64,000 nt of DNA from Vibrio quintilis. Its GTDB lineage: Bacteria; Pseudomonadota; Gammaproteobacteria; Enterobacterales; Vibrionaceae. Position numbers and translations under genes: made by a program. A model generated the notes under the pieces. That model had not been told where the DNA came from. It was given only the letters and a program-made list of their open reading frames with translations, and made no database searches. Location of the stretch: assembly GCF_024529975.1 (NCBI RefSeq), contig NZ_AP024897.1, positions 1,054,001 through 1,118,000 of the forward strand, written 5' to 3'. Shown here in pieces: positions 27,334-36,813 of the stretch; positions within the stretch are counted from its first letter, which is position 1; every line of letters begins with the position of its first letter.

Positions 27334-28286
27334 TGCCTGATTTACATATGCCAGGTGCAGGCTGGATTACGCTTGCTGTCGCACAAGCATTGCTTATGTT
27401 GTTTTTAGCACCTCTTGCGACAGGTTTTTCCCGGATGATCCGGGCCAGAATTCATTCCCGCCGTGGGCCGGGGTTACTGCAGGATTATCGTGATATCGTG
27501 AAATTATTGCGCCGTCAGGCTGTTGCGCCAGACAATGCCGGGATGATTTTCTGGATCATGCCATGGGTGTTGATTGTGACTATGTTGTTGATTGCCATGG
27601 CTCTGCCGACATTCACACAGACTTCCCCATTTCCTATTTCCGGAGATGTAATTACGGATATCTATCTGCTGGCTATTTTCCGTTTTTTCTTTGCGCTGGC
27701 CGGTATTGACTCTAACAGTATGTTTGGGGGAATAGGGAGTAGCCGGGAGTTAACACTCGGCGTACTGGTTGAGCCGATTTTGATGCTATCGATCTTTGTC
27801 ATGGCTTTGCTCGTAGGCTCTACTGATTTGGGATACATCAGCCAGGGCATGTTACATCAGATTTCATTACAACCGATTCCGATCATTATGGCGGGTGTTG
27901 CCTGCGCCTTTGCTGTGTTTGTAGAAATGGGCAAGTTGCCATTTGATGCGGCTGAAGCGGAGCAGGAACTTCAGGAAGGGCCTGTGACCGAGTATTCAGG
28001 TTCTGGTCTGGCGATGGTGAAACTTGGTTTGGGACTGAAGCAACTGGTTGTGGCTCAGTTATTTCTTGCGATTTTTCTGCCCTGGGGAAAAGCAGCAGAA
28101 TTGACTATATCCGGACTCGTTCTGGCAGCTGTCATTCTGTTTATCAAAATGGTTGTGGTTTTTTTCCTTGCTGGTTTAGTCGAGAATGGCATGGCCCGCG
28201 TCCGTTTTATGAATTCAAATCGTCTAACCTGGTCAGCATTTGCTTTTGCTGTTTTAGCGTTAGCCTTTTACATCATTGGATTGTGA
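27333..28286 (+). CDS. hyfC: Hydrogenase-4 component C, NuoH-like membrane subunit
   Basis: 317 residues (E. coli about 322), eight or so membrane segments, NuoH/HycD family. RIHSRRGPGLLQDYRDIVKL, GGIGSSRELTLGVLVEPILM and EMGKLPFDAAEAEQELQEGP are the cytoplasmic loops that contact the hydrogenase module in the complex I family. ATG overlaps the hyfB stop (TAATG). Confidence 0.93.
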   Translation: MPDLHMPGAGWITLAVAQALLMLFLAPLATGFSRMIRARIHSRRGPGLLQDYRDIVKLLRRQAVAPDNAGMIFWIMPWVLIVTMLLIAMALPTFTQTSPFPISGDVITDIYLLAIFRFFFALAGIDSNSMFGGIGSSRELTLGVLVEPILMLSIFVMALLVGSTDLGYISQGMLHQISLQPIPIIMAGVACAFAVFVEMGKLPFDAAEAEQELQEGPVTEYSGSGLAMVKLGLGLKQLVVAQLFLAIFLPWGKAAELTISGLVLAAVILFIKMVVVFFLAGLVENGMARVRFMNSNRLTWSAFAFAVLALAFYIIGL

Positions 28287-28298
28287 GGCATTGAAACG

Positions 28299-29741
28299 AT
28301 GGAGATGATAGGTTTATTTACGATTATTGTTCCTTTTATTGGCGCGCTTGTGATTCTGTTTTCGCCGAAAACATCCGCGAAATGGATTTGTCAGATATTT
28401 GCAGCACTGGCGACATTAGGAACCTGGTTTTTGGCTTCGCGTTTTTTTGTATCAGGTGCAGATACTCAAGCGATTCCATTGATGCAAATTGATCATATTT
28501 TAATTTTTGGATTGGTGGTTGATAAGGTCAGTACGTTAATTTCGGCTGTTGTTGTCGGGCTGGGATTAATCGTGACAGTGTATTCATTAGGTTACATGAG
28601 TCGCGGAAACAAGGAACATCCTCATGAAGGTGATCCGCGCTATTATATTTTCCTGCTGATATTTATCGGTGCAATGGCAGGGCTGGTGTTGTCTTCGACA
28701 ATTCTGGGTCAGTTGCTGTTCTTTGAAATTACCGGTGCATGTTCATGGTCACTGATTGGTTATTATCAGACACCGCTCGCTTTCCGCTCTGCTCTGAAAG
28801 CACTGATTGTGACTCATATTGCTTCGCTGGGCTTGTTTTTGGCAGCAGCATTACTGTTTGTGCATACGGGAACGTTTGAGCTGACCGCGATTGCCGGGCT
28901 TGATCCAACAACCAAAATGTTGGTGATGTTTGGCATTATGTTTGCTGCATGGGGTAAATCAGCCCAGTTGCCAATGCATATGTGGCTGCCGGATGCGATG
29001 AACGCACCAACACCTGTGAGTGCGTATTTACACGCAGCATCTATGGTGAAAGTCGGTGTTTATATTTTTGCCCGCGGAATTATTTCATCTGGCGGTAATA
29101 TTCCTGAGATTGTAGGGATAGTCGGGATCATCAGTGCGATGGTAACGATGATCTACGGTTTTATGATGTATCTGCCTCAAAAAGATATGAAGCGCTTGTT
29201 GGCCTATTCCACAATTACACAACTGGCTTATATCTTTTTAGCCTTGTCGATGGCTGCGCTTGGATCATCTCTGGCCCTGGAAAGCGGCATTACATATATC
29301 TTTAACCATGCTTTTGCCAAAAGCCTGTTCTTTCTGGTTGCCGGTTCATTGAGTTATGCCTGCGGAACGCGGATGTTACCTCAGATTTCCGGATTGATTC
29401 GTCGCTCGCCACTTCTTGGCATCGGTTTTTGTGTTGCAGCTATGGCGATTGCCGGTGTACCGCCTTTTAATGGCTTCTTCAGTAAGTTTCCTTTGATTGA
29501 AGCCGGGTTCCATCTGTCCTCTCAATACTATTGGTTAACACCGGTACTGATTCTGGCGCTTGCGGAGTCTGTTGCTACTTTTGGCTGGTTACTGTACTGG
29601 TTTGGAAAAACTGTTGTTGGCGAACCATCTGAGGTAGTTGAAGAGATGTCTCCGCTCCCGGTCTACATGAAAGTCACATTGATCGTGTTGATAGCAATGT
29701 CCGTTTTCTCAAGCGTGATCGCGTCGGCATGGCTGAGTTAG
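28299..29741 (+). CDS. hyfD: Hydrogenase-4 component D, antiporter-like subunit
   Basis: 480 residues (E. coli about 479), 13-14 membrane segments of the NuoL/M/N family. The typical signature GKSAQLPMHMWLPDAMNAPT lies at about residue 220, and LLAYSTITQLAYIFLA lies at about 305. One of the extra antiporter-like subunits (with HyfB and HyfF) that distinguish FHL-2 from Hyc/FHL-1. Confidence 0.92.
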   Translation: MEMIGLFTIIVPFIGALVILFSPKTSAKWICQIFAALATLGTWFLASRFFVSGADTQAIPLMQIDHILIFGLVVDKVSTLISAVVVGLGLIVTVYSLGYMSRGNKEHPHEGDPRYYIFLLIFIGAMAGLVLSSTILGQLLFFEITGACSWSLIGYYQTPLAFRSALKALIVTHIASLGLFLAAALLFVHTGTFELTAIAGLDPTTKMLVMFGIMFAAWGKSAQLPMHMWLPDAMNAPTPVSAYLHAASMVKVGVYIFARGIISSGGNIPEIVGIVGIISAMVTMIYGFMMYLPQKDMKRLLAYSTITQLAYIFLALSMAALGSSLALESGITYIFNHAFAKSLFFLVAGSLSYACGTRMLPQISGLIRRSPLLGIGFCVAAMAIAGVPPFNGFFSKFPLIEAGFHLSSQYYWLTPVLILALAESVATFGWLLYWFGKTVVGEPSEVVEEMSPLPVYMKVTLIVLIAMSVFSSVIASAWLS

Positions 29742-29752
29742 GAGTGAAATAA

Positions 29753-30400
29753 ATGGATAATTTAATAATTAACAATCTGGCGGGTCTGTTGCTGGTGACA
29801 TCGTTTCTGGTGGTCATCGCCCGCAAGACAACCACTACCGCCTGTTTATATTCTCTTCAGTCTCTTGTGCTGGTGCTGCTCTTCTGGACTATCGCACATG
29901 AATATGATGCACATGCATTGTATGACTGGTCAATCACAGCTTTCGTGACCAAAGTTGTTCTTTTACCTATGATTTTGTATGTGCAACTGGGGAAAATGCG
30001 TGACGAAAGGGCTGAACGGGTTTTAATTCATCCGGTCTGGATCGGCATTATCGTTGCTGCCATCAGCGTTATCTGTATGTATATCATTGAGCCGGTTCAC
30101 TTACCAATGGTCGCAGAGCTGAAACCGGTCCTGGCTGTTTCTCTGGCTCATTTCTTTATAGGATTACTGTGTATTATTTCTCAGCGCAATATTCTGAAAC
30201 AGATTTTTGGGTATTGCCTGATGGAAAACGGTTCATCACTGATGTTGGCACTGGTGGCTCACCGGGCACCTCACCTGCTGGAAATTGGTATTACTATTGA
30301 TGCGATTTTTGCGGTGATCTTTATGGTTGTTCTGGCACGATTGATTTTCCGTAAGCTACATACCTTAGACGGCAATCAACTGACTGTATTGAAGGGGTAG
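29753..30400 (+). CDS. hyfE: Hydrogenase-4 component E, membrane subunit
   Basis: 215 residues (E. coli 216) with about seven membrane segments. GYCLMENGSSLMLALVAHRA in the second half matches the NuoK-like segment of HyfE/MbhG-type subunits, with the membrane Glu at the expected place. It lies between hyfD and hyfF, with 11- and 4-bp gaps. Confidence 0.92.
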   Translation: MDNLIINNLAGLLLVTSFLVVIARKTTTTACLYSLQSLVLVLLFWTIAHEYDAHALYDWSITAFVTKVVLLPMILYVQLGKMRDERAERVLIHPVWIGIIVAAISVICMYIIEPVHLPMVAELKPVLAVSLAHFFIGLLCIISQRNILKQIFGYCLMENGSSLMLALVAHRAPHLLEIGITIDAIFAVIFMVVLARLIFRKLHTLDGNQLTVLKG

Positions 30401-30404
30401 CATC

Positions 30405-31991
30405 ATGATGTCATTAAATACTTATCTCCCGTATCTGTTCGGGATTCCTTTTGCGGCAGCAACTGTTGGGCTGGTTTGTGCCTGTATTCAATCAGCATCA
30501 CATCGAATTGCCTCTTTTGCTCATGTAATCAGTGTGGTGGCAACCTGGATTATTTCATGGATGCTGGCACTTCAGGTCTTTGAGCAGGGTGCCATGCACT
30601 CAGCCGGAGAATGGCTGCTGCTTGACGGACTTTCTGCGTTGTTTCTCGGGGTTCTGGGGTTGGTTGCTTTGATGACCGGCATCCACTCTCTTGGGTATAT
30701 AGGTCATGAATATAAGCATGGTGAGCTCAGTGGACGCCAGGTTTCCGTCTATTATGGGCTGTTCAGTTTGTTTCTCGGATGTATGTTAGTCGCTTTGACC
30801 GCAAATAATATCATTATGATGTGGGTTGCTATTGAAGCGACGACGGTTAGTTCGGTCTTTCTGGTTGGCATTTATGATCAAAGAACGTCTCTGGAAGCTG
30901 CATGGAAATATATCATGCAATGCAGCGTCGTCGTGGCGTTTGGCTTATTCGGGACTGTCATTACTTACGGTAATGCCGTTGCTGTTTTTGATAATCCCGA
31001 GCAAGCGTTACTGTGGACACAAATCAGAGATCATGCTCATTTATTAGATCCCCGGCTGATTCAAATCAGCTTTATTTTCATTGTGGTTGGATTCGGAACC
31101 AAAACCGGACTTTTTCCGATGCACTCCTGGTTGCCGGATGCTCACTCCGAAGCACCGAGTCCGGTTTCTGGCTTGTTGTCAGCCGGTCTGCTGAACTGTG
31201 CTTTACTGGTGATTATCCGCCACTTCATCATCAGCACTGATGTTTTAGGCACTGGGTTTACGCAGTTGATCCTGATTGGATTCGGATTTGCCTCTGTTTC
31301 GGTAGCGGTACTGATGATATTGATCCAAAAAGATGTGAAACGATTATTAGCGTACTCAAGTGTTGAACATATGGGGCTGATAACTTTTGCTGTGGGGCTG
31401 GGGCCTTTGGGCATATTTGCGGCTATGCTACATGTCGTCAATCATAGTATTGGTAAAACTCTGATGTTCTGCGGAGCAGGGAATATCATGCTGAAGTACG
31501 GCACAAGAGATATGAATATCGTCAAAGGTGTGGTTCGGGTTACGCCCTGGACAGGGATTTTATTTGGTGCTGGTGCACTAGCGTTGGCCGGAGTGCCGCC
31601 ATTTAATCTTTTTATCAGTGAGTTTTTAATTATCTGCTCAGGCATTTATAGCCAGCATCCTTATCTGACAGTGTTGCTGTTGCTGGTCTTAACGCTGGCA
31701 TTGGCGGGGTTTGCCCGTTTAGTTGCAGGATGTGTTCTGGGTAAAGCCCCCGATGGTGTTGAATCCGGTGAAGTTAATTATCTGACTGTGGCCCCTTTGG
31801 TTGCCCTGTTGGTACTGATGGTACTGATGGGAACACATATTCCGGGAATCGTATTACATGGGATTGATCAGGCGGTTCAGGTGGTGATTAACCAGCCACA
31901 AGAGTCCATATTGCCCTCACTTAATTTGCCTTGGCAGGATGTTATCGATACAGGTAATCAATCAGTCATGCTTACACCTCAAAGTCACTAA
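30405..31991 (+). CDS. hyfF: Hydrogenase-4 component F, antiporter-like subunit
   Basis: 528 residues (E. coli 526), NuoL/M/N family with about 14 helices. Conserved positions include MMWVAIEATTVSSVFLVGIY (Glu), GFGTKTGLFPMHSWLPDAHS (Lys and the HSWLPDAH loop) and LLAYSSVEHMGLITFAVGLG. Third antiporter-like subunit of the complex. Start ATG 30405 follows AGGGG. Confidence 0.93.
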   Translation: MMSLNTYLPYLFGIPFAAATVGLVCACIQSASHRIASFAHVISVVATWIISWMLALQVFEQGAMHSAGEWLLLDGLSALFLGVLGLVALMTGIHSLGYIGHEYKHGELSGRQVSVYYGLFSLFLGCMLVALTANNIIMMWVAIEATTVSSVFLVGIYDQRTSLEAAWKYIMQCSVVVAFGLFGTVITYGNAVAVFDNPEQALLWTQIRDHAHLLDPRLIQISFIFIVVGFGTKTGLFPMHSWLPDAHSEAPSPVSGLLSAGLLNCALLVIIRHFIISTDVLGTGFTQLILIGFGFASVSVAVLMILIQKDVKRLLAYSSVEHMGLITFAVGLGPLGIFAAMLHVVNHSIGKTLMFCGAGNIMLKYGTRDMNIVKGVVRVTPWTGILFGAGALALAGVPPFNLFISEFLIICSGIYSQHPYLTVLLLLVLTLALAGFARLVAGCVLGKAPDGVESGEVNYLTVAPLVALLVLMVLMGTHIPGIVLHGIDQAVQVVINQPQESILPSLNLPWQDVIDTGNQSVMLTPQSH

Positions 31992-32008
31992 GTTAGAGAG
32001 AATGTTGA

Positions 32009-33751
32009 ATGGAAACTGTACAAACAAATCAATCGCAACGTCAAATTGGTAAGCAGTATGTCGAAGGCGTGCGTCATCTGTTCCCATCTGCAATCCTGGA
32101 CGAGGCGTGGCAAACAGACAATCAGGTAACAATCACCGTGAAGATGACGGCTTTGATTGAAGTGATGAAATGGCTTTACTACGATCAGGGTGGGTGGCTG
32201 ACCGTTTCATTTGGTAACGATGAAAGAAGCCTGAACGGATGTTTTGGTGTCTATCATGCGCTGTCAATGGAAGGTGAAGTGAAAAGCTGGGTGACTGTTA
32301 AAGTTCTGGTGGATGCGCAGAGCCAGGAATTTATTTCTATCACACCGCATATCCCGGCTGCTGTTTGGGGTGAACGTGAAATTCGCGATATGTTCGGCCT
32401 GCATCCCGTTGGATTGCCGGATGAGCGGCGTCTGGTTTTGCCTGATGACTGGCCTGAAGACTTACACCCGTTGCGTAAAGACGCCATGGATTATCGTCAG
32501 CGTCCGGAACCCACAACAAGCACAGAAACTTACCCGTTTGTGAATGAACTGGGGGATGACTCCAATCGTATCGTTCCTGTTGGTCCGCTGCATATCACCA
32601 GTGATGAGCCCGGACACTTCCGTTTATTTGTCGATGGCGAAGATATCGTCGATGCGGATTACCGGATGTTTTACGTGCACCGCGGTATGGAAAAACTGGC
32701 TGAGACCCGGATGGGATACAATGAAGTTGGTTTTCTGGCTGACCGGGTATGCGGGATTTGCGGATTTACTCACAGTGTCGGGTATATTAACACGGTAGAA
32801 AATTCACTGGGCGTTGAAGTGCCAGTCCGGGCGAAAATGATTCGTACTGTGTTGCTGGAAGTCGAACGACTACACAGCCATTTGCTGAATATCGGTTTAT
32901 CAAGTCACTTTGTCGGGTTTGATTCCGGGTTTATGCAATTCTTCCGGATTCGGGAAAAAACTATGGAGCTGGCAGAGTTGCTGACCGGAGCGCGTAAAAC
33001 GTATGGGATGAACCTGATTGGCGGGATTCGCCGTGATTTCCTGAAAGAACAACGGGTGAAAGGTCTGGCTGTTGTCAGAGAAGTCCGCAAGTCCTTTTCC
33101 GAGCTGGTCGATATGTTGCTGGCGACACCAAACATCGACAGCCGGATCTCCGGTGTTGGTATTCTTGCCAAAGATATCGCACGGGATTTCAGCCCGGTTG
33201 GTCCTTTAATTCGTGGTGCCGGTTTTGAACGGGATGTACGGATTGTTCATGGCCAGTCACTGGAATCTTATGCGGATGTGCCCATTGAGCTGCAACATAT
33301 TGATTCCGGTGATGTTCAGGCGCGTGTGCTGGTCAGAATCAGGGAAGTGTTTGATTCACTGAATATTGTCGAGTTTGGATTGGATCATCTGCCGGAAGGG
33401 GCAATTTTAACGGAAGACTTCGAGTATGTGCCGAACAAGTTCGCGCTAGGGTTCACTGAAGCGCCACGGGGTGAAAATATCCACTGGAGTATGACCGGTG
33501 ATAATCAAAAACTATTCCGCTGGCGTTGTCGGGCTGCAACTTATGCGAACTGGCCTGTGTTGCGTTATATGTTGCGGGGTAACACAGTGGCGGATGCACC
33601 TTTGATTATTGGTAGTCTTGATCCGTGTTACTCATGTACGGACCGTGTCACGATTGTTGATACGAAGAAAAAACGGAGTCAGACCGTCCCATATAAAGCC
33701 ATCGAACAGTACAGTGTGAACCGTAAAAATTCACCGCTGAAATCTATGTAG
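32009..33751 (+). CDS. hyfG: Hydrogenase-4 large subunit (NiFe catalytic subunit, HyfG)
   Basis: 580 residues (E. coli HyfG about 571). Residues 1-180 are the NuoC-like 30-kDa domain and 190-580 the NuoD/NiFe domain. All four Ni-Fe ligand cysteines are present: C248 and C251 in RVCGICGFTHS, C540 and C543 in DPCYSC. The segment DPCYSCTDR followed by a 34-residue tail matches the site where the HycE-type precursor is cut after Arg by the HycI protease, here after R546. The subunit reduces protons to H2 with electrons from formate. Confidence 0.95.
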   Translation: METVQTNQSQRQIGKQYVEGVRHLFPSAILDEAWQTDNQVTITVKMTALIEVMKWLYYDQGGWLTVSFGNDERSLNGCFGVYHALSMEGEVKSWVTVKVLVDAQSQEFISITPHIPAAVWGEREIRDMFGLHPVGLPDERRLVLPDDWPEDLHPLRKDAMDYRQRPEPTTSTETYPFVNELGDDSNRIVPVGPLHITSDEPGHFRLFVDGEDIVDADYRMFYVHRGMEKLAETRMGYNEVGFLADRVCGICGFTHSVGYINTVENSLGVEVPVRAKMIRTVLLEVERLHSHLLNIGLSSHFVGFDSGFMQFFRIREKTMELAELLTGARKTYGMNLIGGIRRDFLKEQRVKGLAVVREVRKSFSELVDMLLATPNIDSRISGVGILAKDIARDFSPVGPLIRGAGFERDVRIVHGQSLESYADVPIELQHIDSGDVQARVLVRIREVFDSLNIVEFGLDHLPEGAILTEDFEYVPNKFALGFTEAPRGENIHWSMTGDNQKLFRWRCRAATYANWPVLRYMLRGNTVADAPLIIGSLDPCYSCTDRVTIVDTKKKRSQTVPYKAIEQYSVNRKNSPLKSM

Positions 33752-33763
33752 AGGTTGGTCGCT

Positions 33764-34336
33764 ATGTTTAAATTATTTAAAACCGTCATAAAAACCGGCG
33801 ACGCGACAGAAAAGTATCCGTTTGCCCCTTTTGAGGTGCAAAAGGACTTTCGCGGAAAACCTGAGCTGGATGCCAGCCAGTGCATTTCGTGTGGCGCGTG
33901 CACCAGAGCGTGCCCGGCGAATGCATTAATCATGGAAACAGACCCGGTTAAAGGCATCCGCCGCTGGGAGCTGTCTCTTGCCCGCTGTATTTACTGCGGA
34001 CGTTGTGAAGAAGTCTGTCCGACACATGCCATTGAGCTGTCTGAGAAATTTGAGCTTGCTGTAACCAATAAAGCAGATTTATATGAATCCGCAGAATTTG
34101 CACTGGCAGATTGTTCTTTATGCGGAAAGCCATTTGTGGCGAAAAAATTACTGAATTATGTCGTCGATTCTCTGGAGAATTCCGGCTTGACCGGAGAAGC
34201 ATTGGAAATGCGCCGGCGTCAGCTGGAGACTTGCCCTGAATGTCGCCGGAAAGCCAACATGCTTGATGGGGTGAATCTTACTCCCGGTCGTCATTTTTCC
34301 GGGGATCATGAAGTTCGTGTTGAGGAGGATGTGTGA
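33764..34336 (+). CDS. hyfH: Hydrogenase-4 component H, 4Fe-4S (NuoI-like) subunit
   Basis: 190 residues from ATG 33764, which lies 9 bp after AGAGG (a TTG at 33755 is in frame but too close). Two ferredoxin clusters, [15 protein letters not shown] and [15 protein letters not shown], match HyfH/HycF. A further C-terminal CxxC pair (CSLCGKP, CPECRRK) is kept as in HyfH. It bridges HyfA electrons to the small subunit HyfI. Its 3' end overlaps the hyfI GTG start. Confidence 0.93.
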   Translation: MFKLFKTVIKTGDATEKYPFAPFEVQKDFRGKPELDASQCISCGACTRACPANALIMETDPVKGIRRWELSLARCIYCGRCEEVCPTHAIELSEKFELAVTNKADLYESAEFALADCSLCGKPFVAKKLLNYVVDSLENSGLTGEALEMRRRQLETCPECRRKANMLDGVNLTPGRHFSGDHEVRVEEDV

Positions 34337-35142
34337 AAGGTATTAAGCAGTTAGCTGGAACAAAGCATACGGAATCCGTCCCTGTAGAAGTCTCTCCTGA
34401 TCATGAGAAACTGAAACAGGTTTTGCTGAAAGACATTAAACGTTCGGCGTATGTTTACCGGGTCGATTGTGGTGGATGTAATGCTTGTGAGATTGAAATT
34501 TTTGCAGCAACAACACCGGTGTACGATACCGAGCGTTTTGGGATTAAAGTTGTCGCATCTCCGCGGCATGCTGATATTTTACTCTTTACCGGCGCGGTGA
34601 CCCGGGCCATGAGAGCTCCGGCTTTGCGGGCTTATGAAGCCGCGCCGGATCCGAAAGTCGTGGTGTCTTACGGTGCCTGCGGTTGCGATGGTGGTATTTT
34701 CCATGATCTTTATTGTGTCTGGAGCGGCACGGATAAAATTGTCCCGGTTGATGTGTATATTCCGGGGTGCCCGCCAACACCAGCAGCAACGCTCTATGGC
34801 TTTGCAGTTGCTTTAGGGCTGTTAGAGCAAAAAATGCATGCGACCGATCATCAGGTGGATGCTGAACCAGCTTCACTACGCCATACCGGTATTCCGCAAA
34901 ATATCAGAGTGATGATTGAGCAGGAAGCCCGTCTGCTGGCAGGCTATCGTCAGGGAAAACGAATTTCCGGTGAACTGATGGATATTCTGGAACAGTGTGA
35001 TGCGATGAATGTCGATGAGAAAATCCAGGCTTATCTTCATTCTCATGATGATCCCCGTTTAACTGAGATCGTGAATACACTAATGCGCAAAGTGATGAAA
35101 CAGCTTACCGGAGATAACGGAGGTTGCCATGGCTGTAGCTGA
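34333..35142 (+). CDS. hyfI: Hydrogenase-4 small subunit (NuoB-like)
   Basis: 269 residues from GTG 34333, which overlaps the hyfH stop and follows GAGGAG. The proximal [4Fe-4S] cluster ligands are in [25 protein letters not shown] and [12 protein letters not shown], as in HyfI/HycG and NuoB. The C-terminal extension of about 100 residues ([11 protein letters not shown]... to the His/Cys end GGCHGCS) is longer than in most NuoB proteins and ends in a CHGC motif that might bind metal (inference). Confidence 0.93.
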   Translation: MKGIKQLAGTKHTESVPVEVSPDHEKLKQVLLKDIKRSAYVYRVDCGGCNACEIEIFAATTPVYDTERFGIKVVASPRHADILLFTGAVTRAMRAPALRAYEAAPDPKVVVSYGACGCDGGIFHDLYCVWSGTDKIVPVDVYIPGCPPTPAATLYGFAVALGLLEQKMHATDHQVDAEPASLRHTGIPQNIRVMIEQEARLLAGYRQGKRISGELMDILEQCDAMNVDEKIQAYLHSHDDPRLTEIVNTLMRKVMKQLTGDNGGCHGCS

Positions 35143-35560
35143 ATCAAGACACCTGAACGGACAAGTCAATTTTTATCGTCTGAGCCGTAAATTTGTTGAT
35201 GAAAGCGAAATGCCGCAGGAAGCGAAGCAGGTGATGTACTACAGTCTGGCAATTGGGCACCATTTAGGGATTGTGGACTGCCTGAAGTCAGAAATGGATT
35301 GTACAGGTCAGGAATATCTTGAATGGATCAGCGCGCTGCCGGAAGACAGTGACGCTTACCGTAAGATGAAAGGCTTTCTGATGTTCGGGGAAATTACCGT
35401 GTATCCTGAACACATTGATATGCTGGCATTGGCTTTTGATCAGATTGAGAGTGCAGAACAGTCAGAAAAATCCCGGGAACTGACCCGGGGGCTTCTGAAC
35501 ATTCTGACAGCCATCCATCATGAACCAACAATGTATTTAATGGTTCGGGGGGGAAGATGA
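35129..35560 (+). CDS. hyfJ: Hydrogenase-4 accessory protein, HycH family (HyfJ)
   Basis: 143 residues (E. coli 137). The central segment [20 protein letters not shown] is the hallmark of formate-hydrogenlyase maturation proteins HycH/HyfJ. It is needed for maturation rather than being part of the final complex (family knowledge). ATG 35129 overlaps hyfI and follows GGAGG. Confidence 0.9.
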   Translation: MAVAESRHLNGQVNFYRLSRKFVDESEMPQEAKQVMYYSLAIGHHLGIVDCLKSEMDCTGQEYLEWISALPEDSDAYRKMKGFLMFGEITVYPEHIDMLALAFDQIESAEQSEKSRELTRGLLNILTAIHHEPTMYLMVRGGR

Positions 35561-36024
35561 TGGCTCGTCAGATCCTTTTAACAGTCGGAAACTCAATGAT
35601 GGGGGATGATGGTGCCGGACCTTATCTGGCAAAGTTATTTCATCATAACCCTGTTGAAGGCTGGGAAGTTATGGAAGGCGGTACAATGCCTGAAGATACG
35701 CTGCATTTGATCCGTAAGGCGAAACCCGATCGGGTTTTGGTGGTCGATGCAGCAGATTTTGGCGAGCAAGCCGGAGAAATCCGGATCATTGACCCGGATA
35801 CAATCGCGGATATGTTTATGGTGTCGACCCATAGTCTGCCGCTGAATTTTATGATCGATGAGCTGAAATCTTTTGTTCCGACAGTGACCTTTGTGGGCAT
35901 ACAGCCTGCGGCTGTTGCCTTTGCATTTCCGATGACGGATATGGTGAAGTCGGCAGTAGAAACCATCTATCAGCGTTTGCCTGAATGGCAGGATGAAGGT
36001 GAGTTTTTGAGTACTGCTGAATAA
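35557..36024 (+). CDS. hycI: Hydrogenase large-subunit maturation protease HycI
   Basis: 155 residues. LLTVGNSMMGDDGAGPYLA, VDAADFG and STHSLPLNFMIDELK contain the acidic and His residues that sense nickel in the M52 endopeptidase family (D in GDDG, D in VDAAD, H in THSL). It should cleave the C-terminal tail of HyfG after Ni insertion. In E. coli hycI belongs to the hyc operon and the hyf operon has none, so its place at the end of hyf here makes the operon self-sufficient for this step. ATGs at 35557 and 35560 are both usable; the first overlaps the hyfJ stop. Confidence 0.92.
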   Translation: MMARQILLTVGNSMMGDDGAGPYLAKLFHHNPVEGWEVMEGGTMPEDTLHLIRKAKPDRVLVVDAADFGEQAGEIRIIDPDTIADMFMVSTHSLPLNFMIDELKSFVPTVTFVGIQPAAVAFAFPMTDMVKSAVETIYQRLPEWQDEGEFLSTAE

Positions 36025-36109
36025 TCAACGCATTTGGTGGTGTTAAACCCTGCCGGAGTGTTATCGTCGAAGGTATAGCAACTCAGAGTTTTTTTAACCA
36101 CTGAAACAT

Positions 36110-36140
36110 AAAAAAGGAAGACAATCAGTCTTCCTTTTTT
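36110..36140. terminator. Bidirectional terminator between hycI and a small membrane gene
   Basis: AAAAAAGGAAGAC (36110-36122) pairs with GTCTTCCTTTTTT (36128-36140) around AATCA. It ends the hyf operon on the + strand and, by its A-tract, the convergent gene at 36158. Confidence 0.9.
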
Positions 36141-36157
36141 ATATCTTCATGAACAAG

Positions 36158-36370
36158 CTAGTTGATATGCTGAACCGGTGTTTCCTGAATTTTTACCGGG
36201 TAAAATACAATCACAAACACCATGACCGTAAAAAAGATACCCAAAGGTAAAGTCAGCATATGGTCAGATAATTCACCTTTTGCCATATAGATTGCAGCCT
36301 GGGAGTCATCAATGATGGTTCCTGCCGCGCAAATCATAAAAGCAATGAATGATAAATAACGTTTCAACAT
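36158..36370 (-). CDS. Small membrane protein, 70 residues, unknown
   Basis: Two hydrophobic segments: residues 5-25 (YLSFIAFMICAAGTIID) and 42-58 (LPLGIFFTVMVFVIVFY), separated by a short polar loop. The first could be a signal-like anchor. A GGGAGTG site precedes ATG 36370. I do not recognise the family. It is convergent with hyf and shares its terminator. Upstream lies a region of about 440 bp with no other gene. Length and topology suggest a small inner-membrane subunit. Confidence 0.55.
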   Translation of the reverse strand: MLKRYLSFIAFMICAAGTIIDDSQAAIYMAKGELSDHMLTLPLGIFFTVMVFVIVFYPVKIQETPVQHIN

Positions 36371-36700
36371 GGGTCACTCCCCCGAATTTCCCTGAATTGA
36401 ATATAAGAATACGTGTTTCATAAATTACACTTTCATTTGAAAATTTAAAAAATTAAAACACTGGTTCATATTCTTCATTTAAGGCGCTGAAGTAAATACA
36501 CAAAATCAGTAAATATATTTGATGAAATGAATCAGACAAATTAATGATTTATTGATGTAAATCATCCTGCTCTGTTTTTGTGTGTTTCGGCAGTAATATC
36601 AGTGGCTTCCGTGATTATGTCTGCGGGGCTGACGGTTTATTTCTGCCCGCATCGCAACTATTTCGGGGATGCTACTGTAATTTCTGGCGCGCTGACACGA

Positions 36701-36733
36701 CCTGAAGCCTGCATCTTCAGGTTGTTTGGGTAT
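36701..36733. repeat. Dispersed repeat, short copy (copy 3)
   Basis: CCTGAAG (36701-36707) faces CTTCAGG (36715-36721) and the right end GTTGTTTGGGTAT follows. The outer left end is lost. The rest of 36371-36813 holds only a small hairpin at 36771. Confidence 0.65.
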
Positions 36734-36770
36734 CTATAAGATTGGTTGATAAACGACGAAAGTCTGGTTC

Positions 36771-36793
36771 AGCCATTCTCACAGAGAATGGCT
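36771..36793. promoter_or_regulatory. Hairpin downstream of the serine dehydratase gene
   Basis: AGCCATTCTC (36771-36780) pairs perfectly with GAGAATGGCT (36784-36793) around a 3-nt loop, 21 bp downstream of the gene end at 36814. It has no strong T-run on either strand, so terminator function is uncertain. Confidence 0.45.
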
Positions 36794-36813
36794 GTTTGAT
36801 GATGAAAACTGAA

